DNA from: Bradyrhizobium forestalis
Lineage (GTDB): Bacteria > Pseudomonadota > Alphaproteobacteria > Rhizobiales > Xanthobacteraceae
DNA length: 64,000 bases
Reading direction: 5' to 3'
Assembly: GCF_002795245.1 (NCBI RefSeq)
Contig: NZ_PGVG01000004.1
Coordinates: 124,001-188,000, forward strand
Notes under the pieces: model-generated
Seen by the model: the letters and a program-made list of their open reading frames with translations, nothing else
The model's database searches: none
Told to the model about the DNA's origin: nothing
Part shown: one piece after another, positions 23,744 through 33,662 of the stretch
Position numbering within the stretch: position 1 is the first letter of the stretch
Layout: each line of letters opens with the position of its first letter
Program-made: the position numbers and the translations under genes

Positions 23744-26566
23744 TCAACTGGCGAGCGCGATTCTCAGCATCTTGGCGAGCTCGGACTTGCGGTAGGGCTT
23801 TGCCAATAGCAGCACGCCGGAATCCAGTCGGCCGTGATGGACGATGGCGTTTTCGGTGTAGCCCGAGGTGAACAACGTCTTCAGGTCGGGGCGGCGCCGG
23901 GCCGCTTCGTCTGCAAGCTGGCGGCCGTTCATGTTGCCGGGCATGATGATGTCGGTGAAGAGCAGGTCGATGGTCTCGTCGCTGTCGATGATATTGAGGG
24001 CCTCGGCGCCGTTGGCGGCCTCGAGCGCGGTATAGCCGAGGCTCTTGACCTGCGTCACGACATACTGGCGCACCAGCGTATCGTCCTCGACGATCAGGAT
24101 CTTCTCGTCGCCGCCGGTGACGGGCGCGTTCTGGAGCGCCTCGAACTCGGTCTCGTGCACCCCGGTCGAGCGCGGCAGGTAGATCTTCACGCTCGTGCCG
24201 TGGCCTTCCTCGCTGTAGATCTTGATGTGGCCGCCCGACTGCTTGACGAAGCCGAATACCATGCTGAGGCCGAGGCCGGTGCCCTTGCCGACCTCCTTGG
24301 TGGTGAAGAAGGGATCGAAGACCCGGTCGATCAGCTCCGCGGGGATTCCGCTGCCGGTGTCGCTGACCGCGATCATCACGTAATTGCCGGCGGTGACGTC
24401 GGGATTCATGCTGGCATAGCCGTCGTCGAGGAAGACGTTGCGGGTCTCAAGCACCAGGGTGCCGCCGTCCGGCATGGCGTCGCGCGCATTCAGCGCGAGA
24501 TTGAGGATCGCGGTGGACAGCTGGCCCGGATCGACCAGCGTCGGCCAGGCATCCTCGGTGAGCTGCGGCATGATGGTGATCTGCTCGCCGAGGGTGGGAT
24601 GCAGCAGCTTGGCGGCTTCGAGCGCCAGCGCATTGACGTCGATCTCGCGCGGCTGGAGCGGCTGCTTGCGGGCGAAGGCGAGCAGATGCTTGGTCAGCTG
24701 CGCGCCGCGCTCGGCGGCGTCGTCGATCAGCTTGGTGATGGCGGCAAGCTCGGGCCGGTCGGCGACCGCGTCGCTGAGAATGCCGATCGTGCCCGTGATG
24801 ACGGTCAGCACGTTGTTGAAGTCGTGGGCGACGCCGCCGGTCAATTGGCCGATCGAGTCCATCTTCTGGACCTGCCGGAACTGGGCTTCGGCGGCCTGCT
24901 TGTCGGTGAGGTCGCGGCCGATGAAGAAGTGGCGCTTCACCGGCTCGGACCAGGTACCCATCCAGTTCAGCGTGACCTCGTGACCGTCGTAATGGTAGTA
25001 GCGCGCCTCGAAGCTGCGCTTGACCGCGCCACGACGGGCTGCACGCATCTCGTTCCGCGCCTTGTCGAGATCGTCGGGGTGGATGAACTCGGTCGCGATG
25101 TGCCCGACCATGTCCTCGGGGCTGTAGCCGAGAATGTTCTGCACGCTCGGGCTGACCTGGACGAAATTGCCATAGCCGTCGGTGACCAGGATCAGGTCCT
25201 GCGATGTCTCGAAGATGCGCTGGCGTTCCTCGGTCTCGCGGCGCAGCTTCTCTCTCGCCTGCTTCTCTTCGGTGATGTCGTGGGCGATCTTGGAGGCGCC
25301 GATGATCTCTCCCTCATCGGTCCGCAGCGGTGAAATGTTCAGGACGACGTCGAGCGGGCGGCCGTCTTTCCGGATTCGGATCGTCTCGTGCTGGGCGATC
25401 GACTCGTTGCTGGCTACCCGGTTGAGGATGCTCCTGACTTCGCCCTTGAGATCCGGCGGCACGATGATGTCGATCGGCTTGCCGACGGCCTCGGCGGCGG
25501 GATAGCCGAACAGATGTTCGGCGGCCTTGTTCCAGCCGGTGATGATGCCGTCGAGCGATTTCGTGATGATGGCGTCATTGGACGACTCGACCACCGCGCC
25601 GTACAGCGCGAGGCGTTTGCCGTAATAGTCGCGTTCCGAGGCCGATTGCTGGCGCAACTTCCCGACGAGGCCCACCGTATGCGCCTGGAGGCGGACATTC
25701 TCGATGAGAAGCACCGCGAGCACGAAGGTCGCCGCAGCGAGGCCGTAGAGCCGGCCGGCATAGAAGCCGAGATCGAAGCGCGCGACGTTGACGATCGCCG
25801 ACAGCGCGATGTCGAACAGCCAGGCACACATGACCACCATGAGCCAGACGTCGATCACCGTATGCGGCCTGCGGAACCAGAGCGAGACCAGCGCGGCGAA
25901 GCTCAGCGACCACACGAAGGACACGACCCCGATCATGGTCGGCGTGTAGTGACCGTCGCGCAGCAGGACCGGCAACAGATCGTGCTGCGCAGTGACGATC
26001 CAGCCGAAGACGGCCATCGCGGCGATGACGCCGAGCACGCTGGCATGAATCGCGCTGCTTGCCGCGCCGCGGATCCGCGGGCCGCCGTCCTTTTCCTTCA
26101 GCCAGGCATAAGCCATCACGCACAGCGGAAAGCCGGCGTGCCAGATCATGTAGAGCCAGACCGTGGTCTGCCGGCCCGCGCCAAAGAGCCCGGCTGGTGC
26201 GAACAGTCCGGGAAAGGTGAGGGCATGAACCAGCGCCGCAGCGGCGGTGAAGAGATAGCCGGTCGCCAGCCACAGCAGCGCACGGGTCCGCAAGACCGCA
26301 AATTGCGACAGCAGCAGCACTGCCGTGACGATGTCGCTTACGGCGAGCGCCGATTGATAACTCGCGACGAAGGCCGGGACCGGCTGGAGCGGGGTACCGG
26401 CGAAGGGCACGGCCGCTGCGAACAGGAGGGAGGACACGCCGACAATCGTCAATGCGGCGCTGCGGTCGGTCGAAGTGGCCGGCAGGGTCGAAAGAAATGT
26501 GCTTCGGTCGATCGTCGCAGGCACGTCCACCTCTCGCGGGTCCGTCTTGAGCAGGGTCTTGAGCAT
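23744..26566 (-). CDS. Hybrid sensor histidine kinase (MASE4-PAS-PAS-HisKA-HATPase-REC)
   Basis: 940 aa. An N-terminal integral-membrane sensor of about 290 residues with eight or so hydrophobic helices, resembling MASE4. Then PAS1 (about 320-435, GAVVESSNDAIITKSLDGII), PAS2 (about 445-565, TSQDLILVTDGYGNFVQVSP), HisKA with the phospho-His in GGVAHDFNNVLTVITG, HATPase (VSDTGSGIP, FTTKEVGKGTGLGLSMVFGF), and a C-terminal receiver with Asp in IDLLFTDIIMPGNMNG. The receiver makes it a phosphorelay starter or self-contained modulator. Divergent from a lone receiver gene (26798), which may receive phosphate from it. Confidence 0.93.
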   Translation of the reverse strand: MLKTLLKTDPREVDVPATIDRSTFLSTLPATSTDRSAALTIVGVSSLLFAAAVPFAGTPLQPVPAFVASYQSALAVSDIVTAVLLLSQFAVLRTRALLWLATGYLFTAAAALVHALTFPGLFAPAGLFGAGRQTTVWLYMIWHAGFPLCVMAYAWLKEKDGGPRIRGAASSAIHASVLGVIAAMAVFGWIVTAQHDLLPVLLRDGHYTPTMIGVVSFVWSLSFAALVSLWFRRPHTVIDVWLMVVMCAWLFDIALSAIVNVARFDLGFYAGRLYGLAAATFVLAVLLIENVRLQAHTVGLVGKLRQQSASERDYYGKRLALYGAVVESSNDAIITKSLDGIITGWNKAAEHLFGYPAAEAVGKPIDIIVPPDLKGEVRSILNRVASNESIAQHETIRIRKDGRPLDVVLNISPLRTDEGEIIGASKIAHDITEEKQAREKLRRETEERQRIFETSQDLILVTDGYGNFVQVSPSVQNILGYSPEDMVGHIATEFIHPDDLDKARNEMRAARRGAVKRSFEARYYHYDGHEVTLNWMGTWSEPVKRHFFIGRDLTDKQAAEAQFRQVQKMDSIGQLTGGVAHDFNNVLTVITGTIGILSDAVADRPELAAITKLIDDAAERGAQLTKHLLAFARKQPLQPREIDVNALALEAAKLLHPTLGEQITIMPQLTEDAWPTLVDPGQLSTAILNLALNARDAMPDGGTLVLETRNVFLDDGYASMNPDVTAGNYVMIAVSDTGSGIPAELIDRVFDPFFTTKEVGKGTGLGLSMVFGFVKQSGGHIKIYSEEGHGTSVKIYLPRSTGVHETEFEALQNAPVTGGDEKILIVEDDTLVRQYVVTQVKSLGYTALEAANGAEALNIIDSDETIDLLFTDIIMPGNMNGRQLADEAARRRPDLKTLFTSGYTENAIVHHGRLDSGVLLLAKPYRKSELAKMLRIALAS

Positions 26567-26797
26567 CTCCGCTAGTCTCGTTCGGCCGGCAGTCCGTTCA
26601 TGGTAGCGGGTTCGGGGCGCGCCTCGTGAAGGAACCGGTTACGACTCAACCGAAGGTTACAGCTTACTTAACTACGGTGGGAACACGGAATTAGGGAAGG
26701 TAAGACGCGCTTTACTGGACGGTGCCATAATGCCCCTCAGCCGCGGCGGGTTCCAGGTTGGATCAGGCGATTTGATCGATATCGGGGGTTGTTCCCA

Positions 26798-27181
26798 ATG
26801 CCTCGCGTTCTCGTCATCGACGACCAGAAGGGCGTCCGCACGATGATCGCGATGGTGCTTCGGGTCAATCATTTCGAGGTCGAGGAGGCCGAGAGCGGTG
26901 CAACCGGACTGAAGGCCTTCGCGGAAAGCTCCTTCGACGCGGCGATCGTCGACATCTTCCTCGGCGACACCAGCGGCGTCGACGTCATTGCTACCCTGCG
27001 CGAACGCGCGCCGGCGCTCCCCGTCATTGCGGTATCCGGGATGACGGCGCTCGATTTCATGGACCAATCGCCCCTCCTCGCCAACGTGGTCTGCCTGCAA
27101 AAGCCGTTTCGGCCGAACGATCTCCTGCAAGCATTGCGGAAGGCCGCGGCCGCGGCCGGCGGCGAGCTGCCCGCCGTCTGA
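26798..27181 (+). CDS. Single-domain response regulator
   Basis: 127 aa from the ATG at 26798. Receiver only: RVLVIDDQKG (acidic pocket), phospho-Asp in AAIVDIFLGD, signalling Ser/Gly in VIAVSGMTAL, and the Lys in VCLQKPFRPNDLL. No output domain, so it works by protein contact or as a phosphorelay intermediate, like CheY/DivK types. Divergent from the 940-aa hybrid kinase across a 231-nt gap in which I see no clear regulatory motif. Confidence 0.92.
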   Translation: MPRVLVIDDQKGVRTMIAMVLRVNHFEVEEAESGATGLKAFAESSFDAAIVDIFLGDTSGVDVIATLRERAPALPVIAVSGMTALDFMDQSPLLANVVCLQKPFRPNDLLQALRKAAAAAGGELPAV

Positions 27182-27189
27182 TCCCTGCC

Positions 27190-27222
27190 GCAAGAAGAAA
27201 CGCCCCGGGGTAAGCCGGGGCG
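27190..27222 (-). terminator. Intrinsic terminator of the liv-type transcript
   Basis: Hairpin CGCCCCGG / CCGGGGCG (27201-27208 and 27215-27222, 6-nt loop). On the minus strand it is followed by TTTCTTCTT, 38 nt beyond the stop of the substrate-binding-protein gene. Confidence 0.8.
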
Positions 27223-27259
27223 CGGTGATGATTGAGGGGATTGAGGTCAAGGCCAGCGG

Positions 27260-28378
27260 CTAGGTGCCGCCGCCCACGATCTCGGCGTAGCCGCCCTTTG
27301 CGTCCCATTTGTAGACGACGTAGTCGATCTGCTTGATGTCGCCCTTGGCGTCATATTCGACCGGGCCGATCACGGTGTCCCATTTGCCGGCCTTCATCGC
27401 CGCCATGACCTTCTTGGCGTCGGTGGTGCCGGCCTTCTTGGCCGCCTGCGACCACACCTGCATCGCAGCATAGGTGTAGAGGGTGTAACCCTCGGGGTCG
27501 ATGTTCTTGGCTTTGAAAGCCTCGACGATCTTCTTCGCGGTCGGCTTGTTGCGCGGGTCGGGGCCGAAGGTGAACAGCGTGCCTTCGCCGGCAGGGCCGG
27601 TGATGGAGGCGTATTCCTTGTCGGCGAGTGCGTCGCCGGCCATCAGCACGGTCTTGAGGCCCTGGTCGCGCATCTGGCGCAGGATCAGGCCGCTTTCCTG
27701 ATGATAGCCGCCGACATAGACGAGGTCGATGTTGTCGCGCTTCAGGCGCGAGACGATCGCGTTGAAGTCCTTGTCGCCCTTGTTGTACGACTCGTACATC
27801 TTCTCGGTGATGCCGGCCTTGTTGAGCGCCTTCTTGGTCTCGTCGGCAAGACCCTTGCCGTAAGTGGTCTTGTCGTTGAGGATGGCGATGTTCTTGCCCT
27901 TGAAGTTCTTGGCGATGTACTGCGCCGCGATCAGGCCCTGCTGATCGTCACGGCCGCAGACGCGCGCCACGTTCCAGAGCTTGCGCTCGGTGAACAGCGG
28001 GTTGGTCGAGGCCGGCGTAATCTGGAGGACGTTGCCGTCGGCATAGGCTTCCGAAGCCGGGATCGACGATGACGAGCAATAGTGCCCGGCCACGAACGGG
28101 ATTTTCGCGCCGGCGATCTTCTCGGCGATCGAGCGCGCCTGTTTCGGGTCGCAGGCGTCGTCGTTGACACTGAGCGCGAGCTTCTTGCCGTTGACGCCGC
28201 CGGCGGCATTGATATCAGCCACGGCCATCTCGGCGCCGTTCTTCATCTGGCGGCCGAAGGCGGACTCGCCGCCGGTCATCGGGCCTGCGACTGCGACGGT
28301 GACATCCTGCGCGAATGCCGCGCTCGACAGCGCGATCGATGCGCCGAATGCCAGACCGATGAGCTTCAGTGATTTCAT
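27260..28378 (-). CDS. Branched-chain amino acid-type ABC transporter substrate-binding protein
   Basis: 372 aa. A signal peptide (residues 1-23, KLIGLAFGASIALSSAAFAQ) directs it to the periplasm. The mature part has the Leu/Ile/Val-binding fold: DVTVAVAGPMTGGESAFG, INAAGGVNGKKLALSVNDDA, KIPFVAGHYCSSSSIPASEA, then NKGDKDFNAIVSRLKRDNID. It precedes the ATPase/permease genes by 186 nt on the same strand. The LIV-type fold also binds amides and aromatic acids, so leucine/isoleucine/valine is the default but not the only possibility. Confidence 0.92.
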   Translation of the reverse strand: MKSLKLIGLAFGASIALSSAAFAQDVTVAVAGPMTGGESAFGRQMKNGAEMAVADINAAGGVNGKKLALSVNDDACDPKQARSIAEKIAGAKIPFVAGHYCSSSSIPASEAYADGNVLQITPASTNPLFTERKLWNVARVCGRDDQQGLIAAQYIAKNFKGKNIAILNDKTTYGKGLADETKKALNKAGITEKMYESYNKGDKDFNAIVSRLKRDNIDLVYVGGYHQESGLILRQMRDQGLKTVLMAGDALADKEYASITGPAGEGTLFTFGPDPRNKPTAKKIVEAFKAKNIDPEGYTLYTYAAMQVWSQAAKKAGTTDAKKVMAAMKAGKWDTVIGPVEYDAKGDIKQIDYVVYKWDAKGGYAEIVGGGT

Positions 28379-28534
28379 GAGATACCTCGCGGGTGGTCGC
28401 CTGTGGAAGTTGCCGGGAATGTCCGGTTCAAACCGCCGCCATTCTTGAATGAATTCGAGGAGAAGTCACCGGCAAAATACGGGCACTTGCGCGGTTATCT
28501 CGCCACATTCGGCCGCACTCGTCCGCCCCAGGGC

Positions 28535-28573
28535 TCGGTCAGCCGTCTCGGTCAGCCGTCTCGGTCAGCCGTG
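28535..28573. repeat. Three tandem copies of a 13-nt unit at the livF 3' end
   Basis: The unit tcggtcagccgtc occurs at 28535-28547 and 28548-28560, with a one-base variant at 28561-28573. The third copy includes the livF stop, so the array looks like slippage duplication of the gene's last bases. Confidence 0.75.
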
Positions 28574-29308
28574 GCGGCCGCCTTCCAGATAGGCGGCGCG
28601 AATCTCGGGGCGCTGCAACAATTCGCTGCCGGTCCCGGCCAGCGTGATCAGGCCATTGACCATGACATAACCGCGATGGGCGAGCTTGAGGGCATGGTTG
28701 GCGTTCTGCTCGACGATCAGGACGGTCAGGCCGTCCTGCCGGTTCAGGGTGCGGATCGCATCGAAAATCTGGCGTGCGATCAGCGGTGCCAGCCCGAGCG
28801 AGGGCTCGTCGAGCAGGAGCAGGCGGGGGCGGCTCATCAGCGCGCGGCCGATTGCCAGCATCTGCTGCTCGCCGCCGGACAGGGTTCCTCCGCGCTGGGC
28901 ATAGCGTTCCTTGAGCCGCGGAAACAGCGTGAACACGCGTTGCAGCATCGCCTCGCGTTCGGCGTCGGTACATCCGGTGGAGTCGGCCCCCATCTGCAGG
29001 TTTTCCGCAACGCTCATGCGCGGGAAGATGCGGCGGCCCTCGGGCGATTGCGCGATGCGCAAATGCGCGATCTCGTGGGTGGGCACGCCGGTGATGTCGC
29101 GGCCGTCATAGAGGATCCGGCCGGCGCGGGCGCGCGGCTTGCCGAAGATCGTCATCATCAGCGTCGACTTGCCGGCGCCGTTGGCGCCGATCAGGGCCAC
29201 GATCTCGCCGGCATTGATCTCGACGTCGACGCCCTTCAGCGCCTCGATCTTGCCGTAGGCGGCGCGAAGACCGCGGATCGCGAGCAGGGGAGTGGGCGCC
29301 GATGTCAC
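28565..29308 (-). CDS. livF: ABC transporter ATPase LivF
   Basis: 247 aa from the GTG at 29308, whose last bases overlap the livG stop (GTGA). Walker A is LIGANGAGKSTL, signature TLSGGEQQMLAIGRALM, Walker B LLLLDEPSLGLAP, switch His in VLIVEQNANHAL. The PRLLLLDEPSLGLAPL context identifies the LivF rather than LivG type. Together with LivG it powers uptake through LivHM. Confidence 0.95.
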   Translation of the reverse strand: MTSAPTPLLAIRGLRAAYGKIEALKGVDVEINAGEIVALIGANGAGKSTLMMTIFGKPRARAGRILYDGRDITGVPTHEIAHLRIAQSPEGRRIFPRMSVAENLQMGADSTGCTDAEREAMLQRVFTLFPRLKERYAQRGGTLSGGEQQMLAIGRALMSRPRLLLLDEPSLGLAPLIARQIFDAIRTLNRQDGLTVLIVEQNANHALKLAHRGYVMVNGLITLAGTGSELLQRPEIRAAYLEGGRHG

Positions 29309-30138
29309 GTCCCGCTCTCCATCACGGCCACGGCCTCGTCCTCGTCGGTGCCGAGATAGGCGGCGATCACCTTGGGATCGTCGCGGATCTCGCGCGGCGT
29401 GCCTTCCGCGATCTTCACGCCATGGTCCATCACCACGATGTGGTCGGAGATCTCCATCACCACCGACATGTCGTGCTCGATCAGCAGGATTGAGGTGCCG
29501 AGCTCGTCCCGGATCGAGAGCAGGAGCTCGCTCAAGGCCGCGCTCTCGCGCGCATTGAGGCCGGCGGCGGGCTCGTCCAGGCACAACAGGGCGGGCTCGG
29601 TGCACATTGCGCGCGCGATTTCCAGCCGGCGCTGGTCGCCATAGGCGAAATTGCCGGCGGCGTCGTCGGCGCGGTCGAGCAGGTTGACCCGCCTCAGCCA
29701 GTCGGTGGCGAGATCGATCGCACGCTTCTCGGCGTCGCGGTAGGCGGGGGCGCCGACAAGGCCGAGCAAGGTGAAGCCGGAGGCGCGCATCAGCGCGTTA
29801 TGCTGCGCCACCATCAGGTTTTCCAGCGCGGTCATGCCGGGAAACAGGCGGATGTTCTGGAACGTGCGCGCGACCTTGGCCTGCTTGGCGATGCGGAAAT
29901 CGTTCAGCCGCTCCAGCGCGATCACTCTGCCGTCGTCATGGGTGAGGCGGATGGCGCCGCCGCTCGGCTTGTAGAAACCGGTGATGCAGTTGAAGACCGT
30001 GGTCTTGCCGGCGCCGTTCGGCCCGATCAGCGCGGTGATCTTCTTCCGCTCGGCGGCGAATGAGAGATCCTGCACGGCGACGATGCCGCCGAAACGCATG
30101 GTCAGCCGGTCGACGCTGAGAATCTTGTCGCCGCTCAT
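29305..30138 (-). CDS. livG: ABC transporter ATPase LivG
   Basis: 277 aa from the ATG at 30138. Walker A LIGPNGAGKTTVFNCITGFY is characteristic of LivG. The signature loop is degenerate (NFAYGDQRRLEIARAM replaces the canonical LSGGQ), as usual in this subfamily; Walker B LLCLDEPAAGLNARE and LLIEHDMSVVMEISDHIVVM follow. Overlaps livM and livF by 4 nt each. The C-terminus EAVAVMESGT extends a little beyond the usual end. Confidence 0.95.
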   Translation of the reverse strand: MSGDKILSVDRLTMRFGGIVAVQDLSFAAERKKITALIGPNGAGKTTVFNCITGFYKPSGGAIRLTHDDGRVIALERLNDFRIAKQAKVARTFQNIRLFPGMTALENLMVAQHNALMRASGFTLLGLVGAPAYRDAEKRAIDLATDWLRRVNLLDRADDAAGNFAYGDQRRLEIARAMCTEPALLCLDEPAAGLNARESAALSELLLSIRDELGTSILLIEHDMSVVMEISDHIVVMDHGVKIAEGTPREIRDDPKVIAAYLGTDEDEAVAVMESGT

Positions 30139-31454
30139 CCGTGTCCTTCCTTGACGAGGTCGGAAGAGATCGCCTGCGCCTTGGTCAGATACACGGTGGG
30201 CGCGCGATGGCCGATCAGGCCGCGCGGCCGCCAGATCATGATCAGCACCATCGCCATGCCGAACACGAGCATGCGATAGGTCTCGAGGCCGCGGAACAGC
30301 TCGAAGCCACCGATCATGGTGAGCGCGGCGAGCGCGACGCCGAGCTGCGAGCCCATGCCGCCGAGCACGACGATGGCGAGCACCAGCGCCGACTCCTGGA
30401 AGGTGAAGGATTCCGGGCTGATGAAGCCTTGCCGTGTGGCGAAGAACGCGCCGGCAAAGCCGCCGAACATCGCACCGGTGGCGAACGCCGTGAGCTTCGT
30501 GGTCGTCGTGTTGATGCCGAGGGCGCGGCAGGCGACCTCGTCCTCGCGCAAGGCCTCCCAGGCGCGGCCGATCGGCAGGCGACGCAGGCGGATCGTCACC
30601 CAGTTGGTGAGCAGGGCCAGCGCCAGGATCAGGTAGAACAGGAAGACGATGCGATGCGTCGACGAGTATTCGATGCCGAGCTTGGCGGCGAGCCCGTCGT
30701 CGCTGTTGTCGAGCGGGATCCCGAACAGCGTGGGGCGCGGAATGCCGGGGACGCCGTTCGGCCCGCCCGTGAGCTCCTGCCAGTTGATGATGACGAGGCG
30801 GATGATCTCGCCGAAGGCGAGCGTCACGATGGCGAGATAGTCGCCGCGCAGGCGCAGCACAGGGAAGCCGAGCAGCACGCCCCAGCAGGCGGCGAGGATG
30901 CCGGCGAGCGGCAGGCAGACCCAGAACGACCAGCCGAAATTGGTGGCGATCAGCCCGTAGGAATAGGCGCCGACCGCATAGAAGGCGACGTAGCCGAGAT
31001 CGAGCAGGCCGGCGAGCCCGACCACGACGTTGAGGCCCCAACCCAGCATCACATAGGTGAGGACGAGGATTCCGAGGTCGAGGATGTAGCGCTGGTCATA
31101 GAAGATCACGGGCACCAGCAGGGCGAAGATCAGAAGCGCCGGCGCGAGGAAGCGGCCGACGAACGCCATGCCGCTATGTACCGCCGGCGGCACCAGCCGC
31201 TCGGCGCCGCTCGGACCGATCCATTGCCTGAACAGCTCGATCACGATCGAACCGCCGAATACGACGCCGACGAGCGAGGCCAGCTCGCCGAAGCGCGTCC
31301 AGTAGGTGAGCTGGCCGGAGGAACCCGCCTCGGTGCGGATGCCGACCATCAGCGAGAACAGCACCAGCGCGACCAGGGCGTTGGTGAAGGCGGTCTTGAG
31401 AAGGGCGGGGATGCCCGTTGCAGGTTTGGCCGTATTGGTCGAGGGAGCTGTCAC
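30135..31454 (-). CDS. livM: ABC transporter permease LivM
   Basis: 439 aa, starting at a GTG. Multi-spanning inner-membrane permease: the LivM signature GLNVVVGLAGLLDLGYVAFY is present, as is the transmission loop LRLRGDYLAIVTLAFGEIIR. A longer N-terminal part (about 90 residues before the core) contains two extra hydrophobic segments, seen in many alphaproteobacterial LivM. The later loop GMGSQLGVALAALTMIGGFE leads to the C-terminal helices. Overlaps livG by 4 nt. Confidence 0.94.
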   Translation of the reverse strand: MTAPSTNTAKPATGIPALLKTAFTNALVALVLFSLMVGIRTEAGSSGQLTYWTRFGELASLVGVVFGGSIVIELFRQWIGPSGAERLVPPAVHSGMAFVGRFLAPALLIFALLVPVIFYDQRYILDLGILVLTYVMLGWGLNVVVGLAGLLDLGYVAFYAVGAYSYGLIATNFGWSFWVCLPLAGILAACWGVLLGFPVLRLRGDYLAIVTLAFGEIIRLVIINWQELTGGPNGVPGIPRPTLFGIPLDNSDDGLAAKLGIEYSSTHRIVFLFYLILALALLTNWVTIRLRRLPIGRAWEALREDEVACRALGINTTTTKLTAFATGAMFGGFAGAFFATRQGFISPESFTFQESALVLAIVVLGGMGSQLGVALAALTMIGGFELFRGLETYRMLVFGMAMVLIMIWRPRGLIGHRAPTVYLTKAQAISSDLVKEGHG

Positions 31455-31466
31455 GCGGCCGGTCCG

Positions 31467-32384
<918 letters not shown>

Positions 32385-32663
32385 GCGCTGCCGTTACCAA
32401 ACCTGACACGGGCTCAAAGGGAGCTCTTGAGAGAGTGAGTTTCTTGAGGCCCCGGCAGCCCCTCGCATTCTTCCCGTTTTGTAACAGGACGGAACTGGCG
32501 GCTGCAACTGGCCAGGCCTCGGCATAAAGGCTTGTACAGAACTCATTTTGTGACGGATGTCGTCTTCCGGTTCCGCACCTGGGAGGAACCGGGTTCCGCG
32601 GGCAACCAAAATGGAGGCCGTCCGTTATCTCCGCTCTGACGTCCAACAAGGGAGTTTCCCCGA

Positions 32664-32834
32664 ATGACGAAGCAGCAGAACCAGAATCCGGGTCAGCAGA
32701 GCCAGAACCCCGGCCAGCGCAACCCGCAACAGCAGCAGGGTGGCGGCCAGAAACCCGGACAGCAGCAGCAGGACCCGATGCGCCAGGGCGAGCGTCCCGG
32801 CCAGCAGCAGGGCGGCCAGCGCGATCAGGAATAA
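32664..32834 (+). CDS. 56-aa Gln/Pro/Gly-repeat protein
   Basis: ATG at 32664, GGGAG 9 nt upstream, TAA at 32834 and a strong terminator 20 nt later. The sequence is low-complexity, built on NPGQQ/KPGQQQ-like repeats (MTKQQNQNPGQQSQNPGQRN ... QQGGGQKPGQQQQDP), with 20 or more Gln residues and no hydrophobic stretch. It is expected to be disordered and soluble. Complete expression signals argue it is a real gene despite its composition. Function unknown. Confidence 0.72.
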   Translation: MTKQQNQNPGQQSQNPGQRNPQQQQGGGQKPGQQQQDPMRQGERPGQQQGGQRDQE

Positions 32835-32855
32835 CGAGTTTGGGAGCCCAGGAGC

Positions 32856-32883
32856 GGCCCCGCCGAAAGGCGGGGCCTTTTTT
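32856..32883 (+). terminator. Strong intrinsic terminator after the Gln-rich gene
   Basis: Perfect 9-bp GC stem (32856-32864 with 32869-32877), GAAA tetraloop, then six T (32878-32883). Confidence 0.93.
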
Positions 32884-32892
32884 GTTGAAGAG

Positions 32893-33013
32893 TCATTCCG
32901 GGGCGGCTCGAAGGGCCGAGCTCCGGTGCGCAACTGCGCACCTGAGAATCTCGAGATTCCCCGGTGCGCAATTGCGCACCTGAGGTCTGGTGCTGGCGCA
33001 CCATCCCGGAATG
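32893..33013. repeat. Bradyrhizobium-type palindromic element with internal duplication
   Basis: Left edge tcattccggggc and right edge atcccggaatga frame two near-identical hairpins, ggtgcgcaactgcgcacc and ggtgcgcaattgcgcacc, and a ctcgag dyad. It occupies most of the 303-nt gap 32835-33137; the rest shows no supported gene. Confidence 0.8.
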
Positions 33014-33137
33014 ACGAACGTCTGCGAGGGCGGTTAAGGTAAACAAAGGGTTTAAATTGCCGCCACAGTCTGATGCGAGTTAGCTCCCCGCAAAGCCTTC
33101 CCAATGAAGGCGCGTGGCAGGCGAAGCGGGAAGCGGC

Positions 33138-33662
33138 ATGTTCAAGAATTGGCGGATCGACACGGTCAACGGCGCGCTGCTGGCAGCCTATTTCATCCCG
33201 GCCTGGGCGCTGGTCGCCTTCAACATCATCGTGGCGCCGGTGCACGGCCTCTACGAGCGGCCCAGTGTCGCAGTCGCGCTATACCTCAGCGACCATCTCC
33301 ATATGGCAGGGATGGACACGGTGCGCGCGGCCTGGCTGCTGGCGCTGGGACGGCTGACCGTCGTGGCGTTCTTCGCGATCTATCTTGTGCTGCTGTGCAT
33401 TCCCCGCGTCCGCCGGAATGGCGGCAGCGACGAGGCGCTCGGCATTGCGCTGGCGCTCGGCAGCCTGATCTCGTTTGCCAGCATGGTGATGGCCTCGAAG
33501 GTCGGCGAGATGGCCGCGCTGCGGCTGCACGCCACCGAGCTGCTGCTCTTGCTCGGTGCTGCCATCGTGGTGGTGATCGAGAAGCCGGCGGCAGCGCCGA
33601 AGGCCGTCGAGATCGCCGCTCCTCTAGGTCTTGAGCAGGCCGAGCTCCTGCACAATCGCTGA
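33138..33662 (+). CDS. Four-TM membrane protein
   Basis: 174 aa from the ATG at 33138 (the MFKNWRIDTVNG start); an upstream in-frame GTG is less likely. Hydrophobic helices at about 14-40 (LLAAYFIPAWALVAFNIIVA), 75-98 (GRLTVVAFFAIYLVLLCIP), 108-128 (LGIALALGSLISFASMVMAS) and 138-155 (TELLLLLGAAIVVVIEK). No recognised family. The last 13 codons overlap the end of pcaC on the opposite strand (33624-33662). Confidence 0.7.
   Translation: MFKNWRIDTVNGALLAAYFIPAWALVAFNIIVAPVHGLYERPSVAVALYLSDHLHMAGMDTVRAAWLLALGRLTVVAFFAIYLVLLCIPRVRRNGGSDEALGIALALGSLISFASMVMASKVGEMAALRLHATELLLLLGAAIVVVIEKPAAAPKAVEIAAPLGLEQAELLHNR

Noticed and set aside
28403..29359. 318-codon plus-strand frame across livF
   Set aside because: Antisense of livF; the real gene has Walker A, signature and Walker B motifs.
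32580..32630. Possible EcfG-type (general stress sigma) promoter before the Gln-rich gene
   Set aside because: GGAAC and CGTT elements are present but about 33 nt apart, too far for the 16-17 nt spacing the sigma factor needs.
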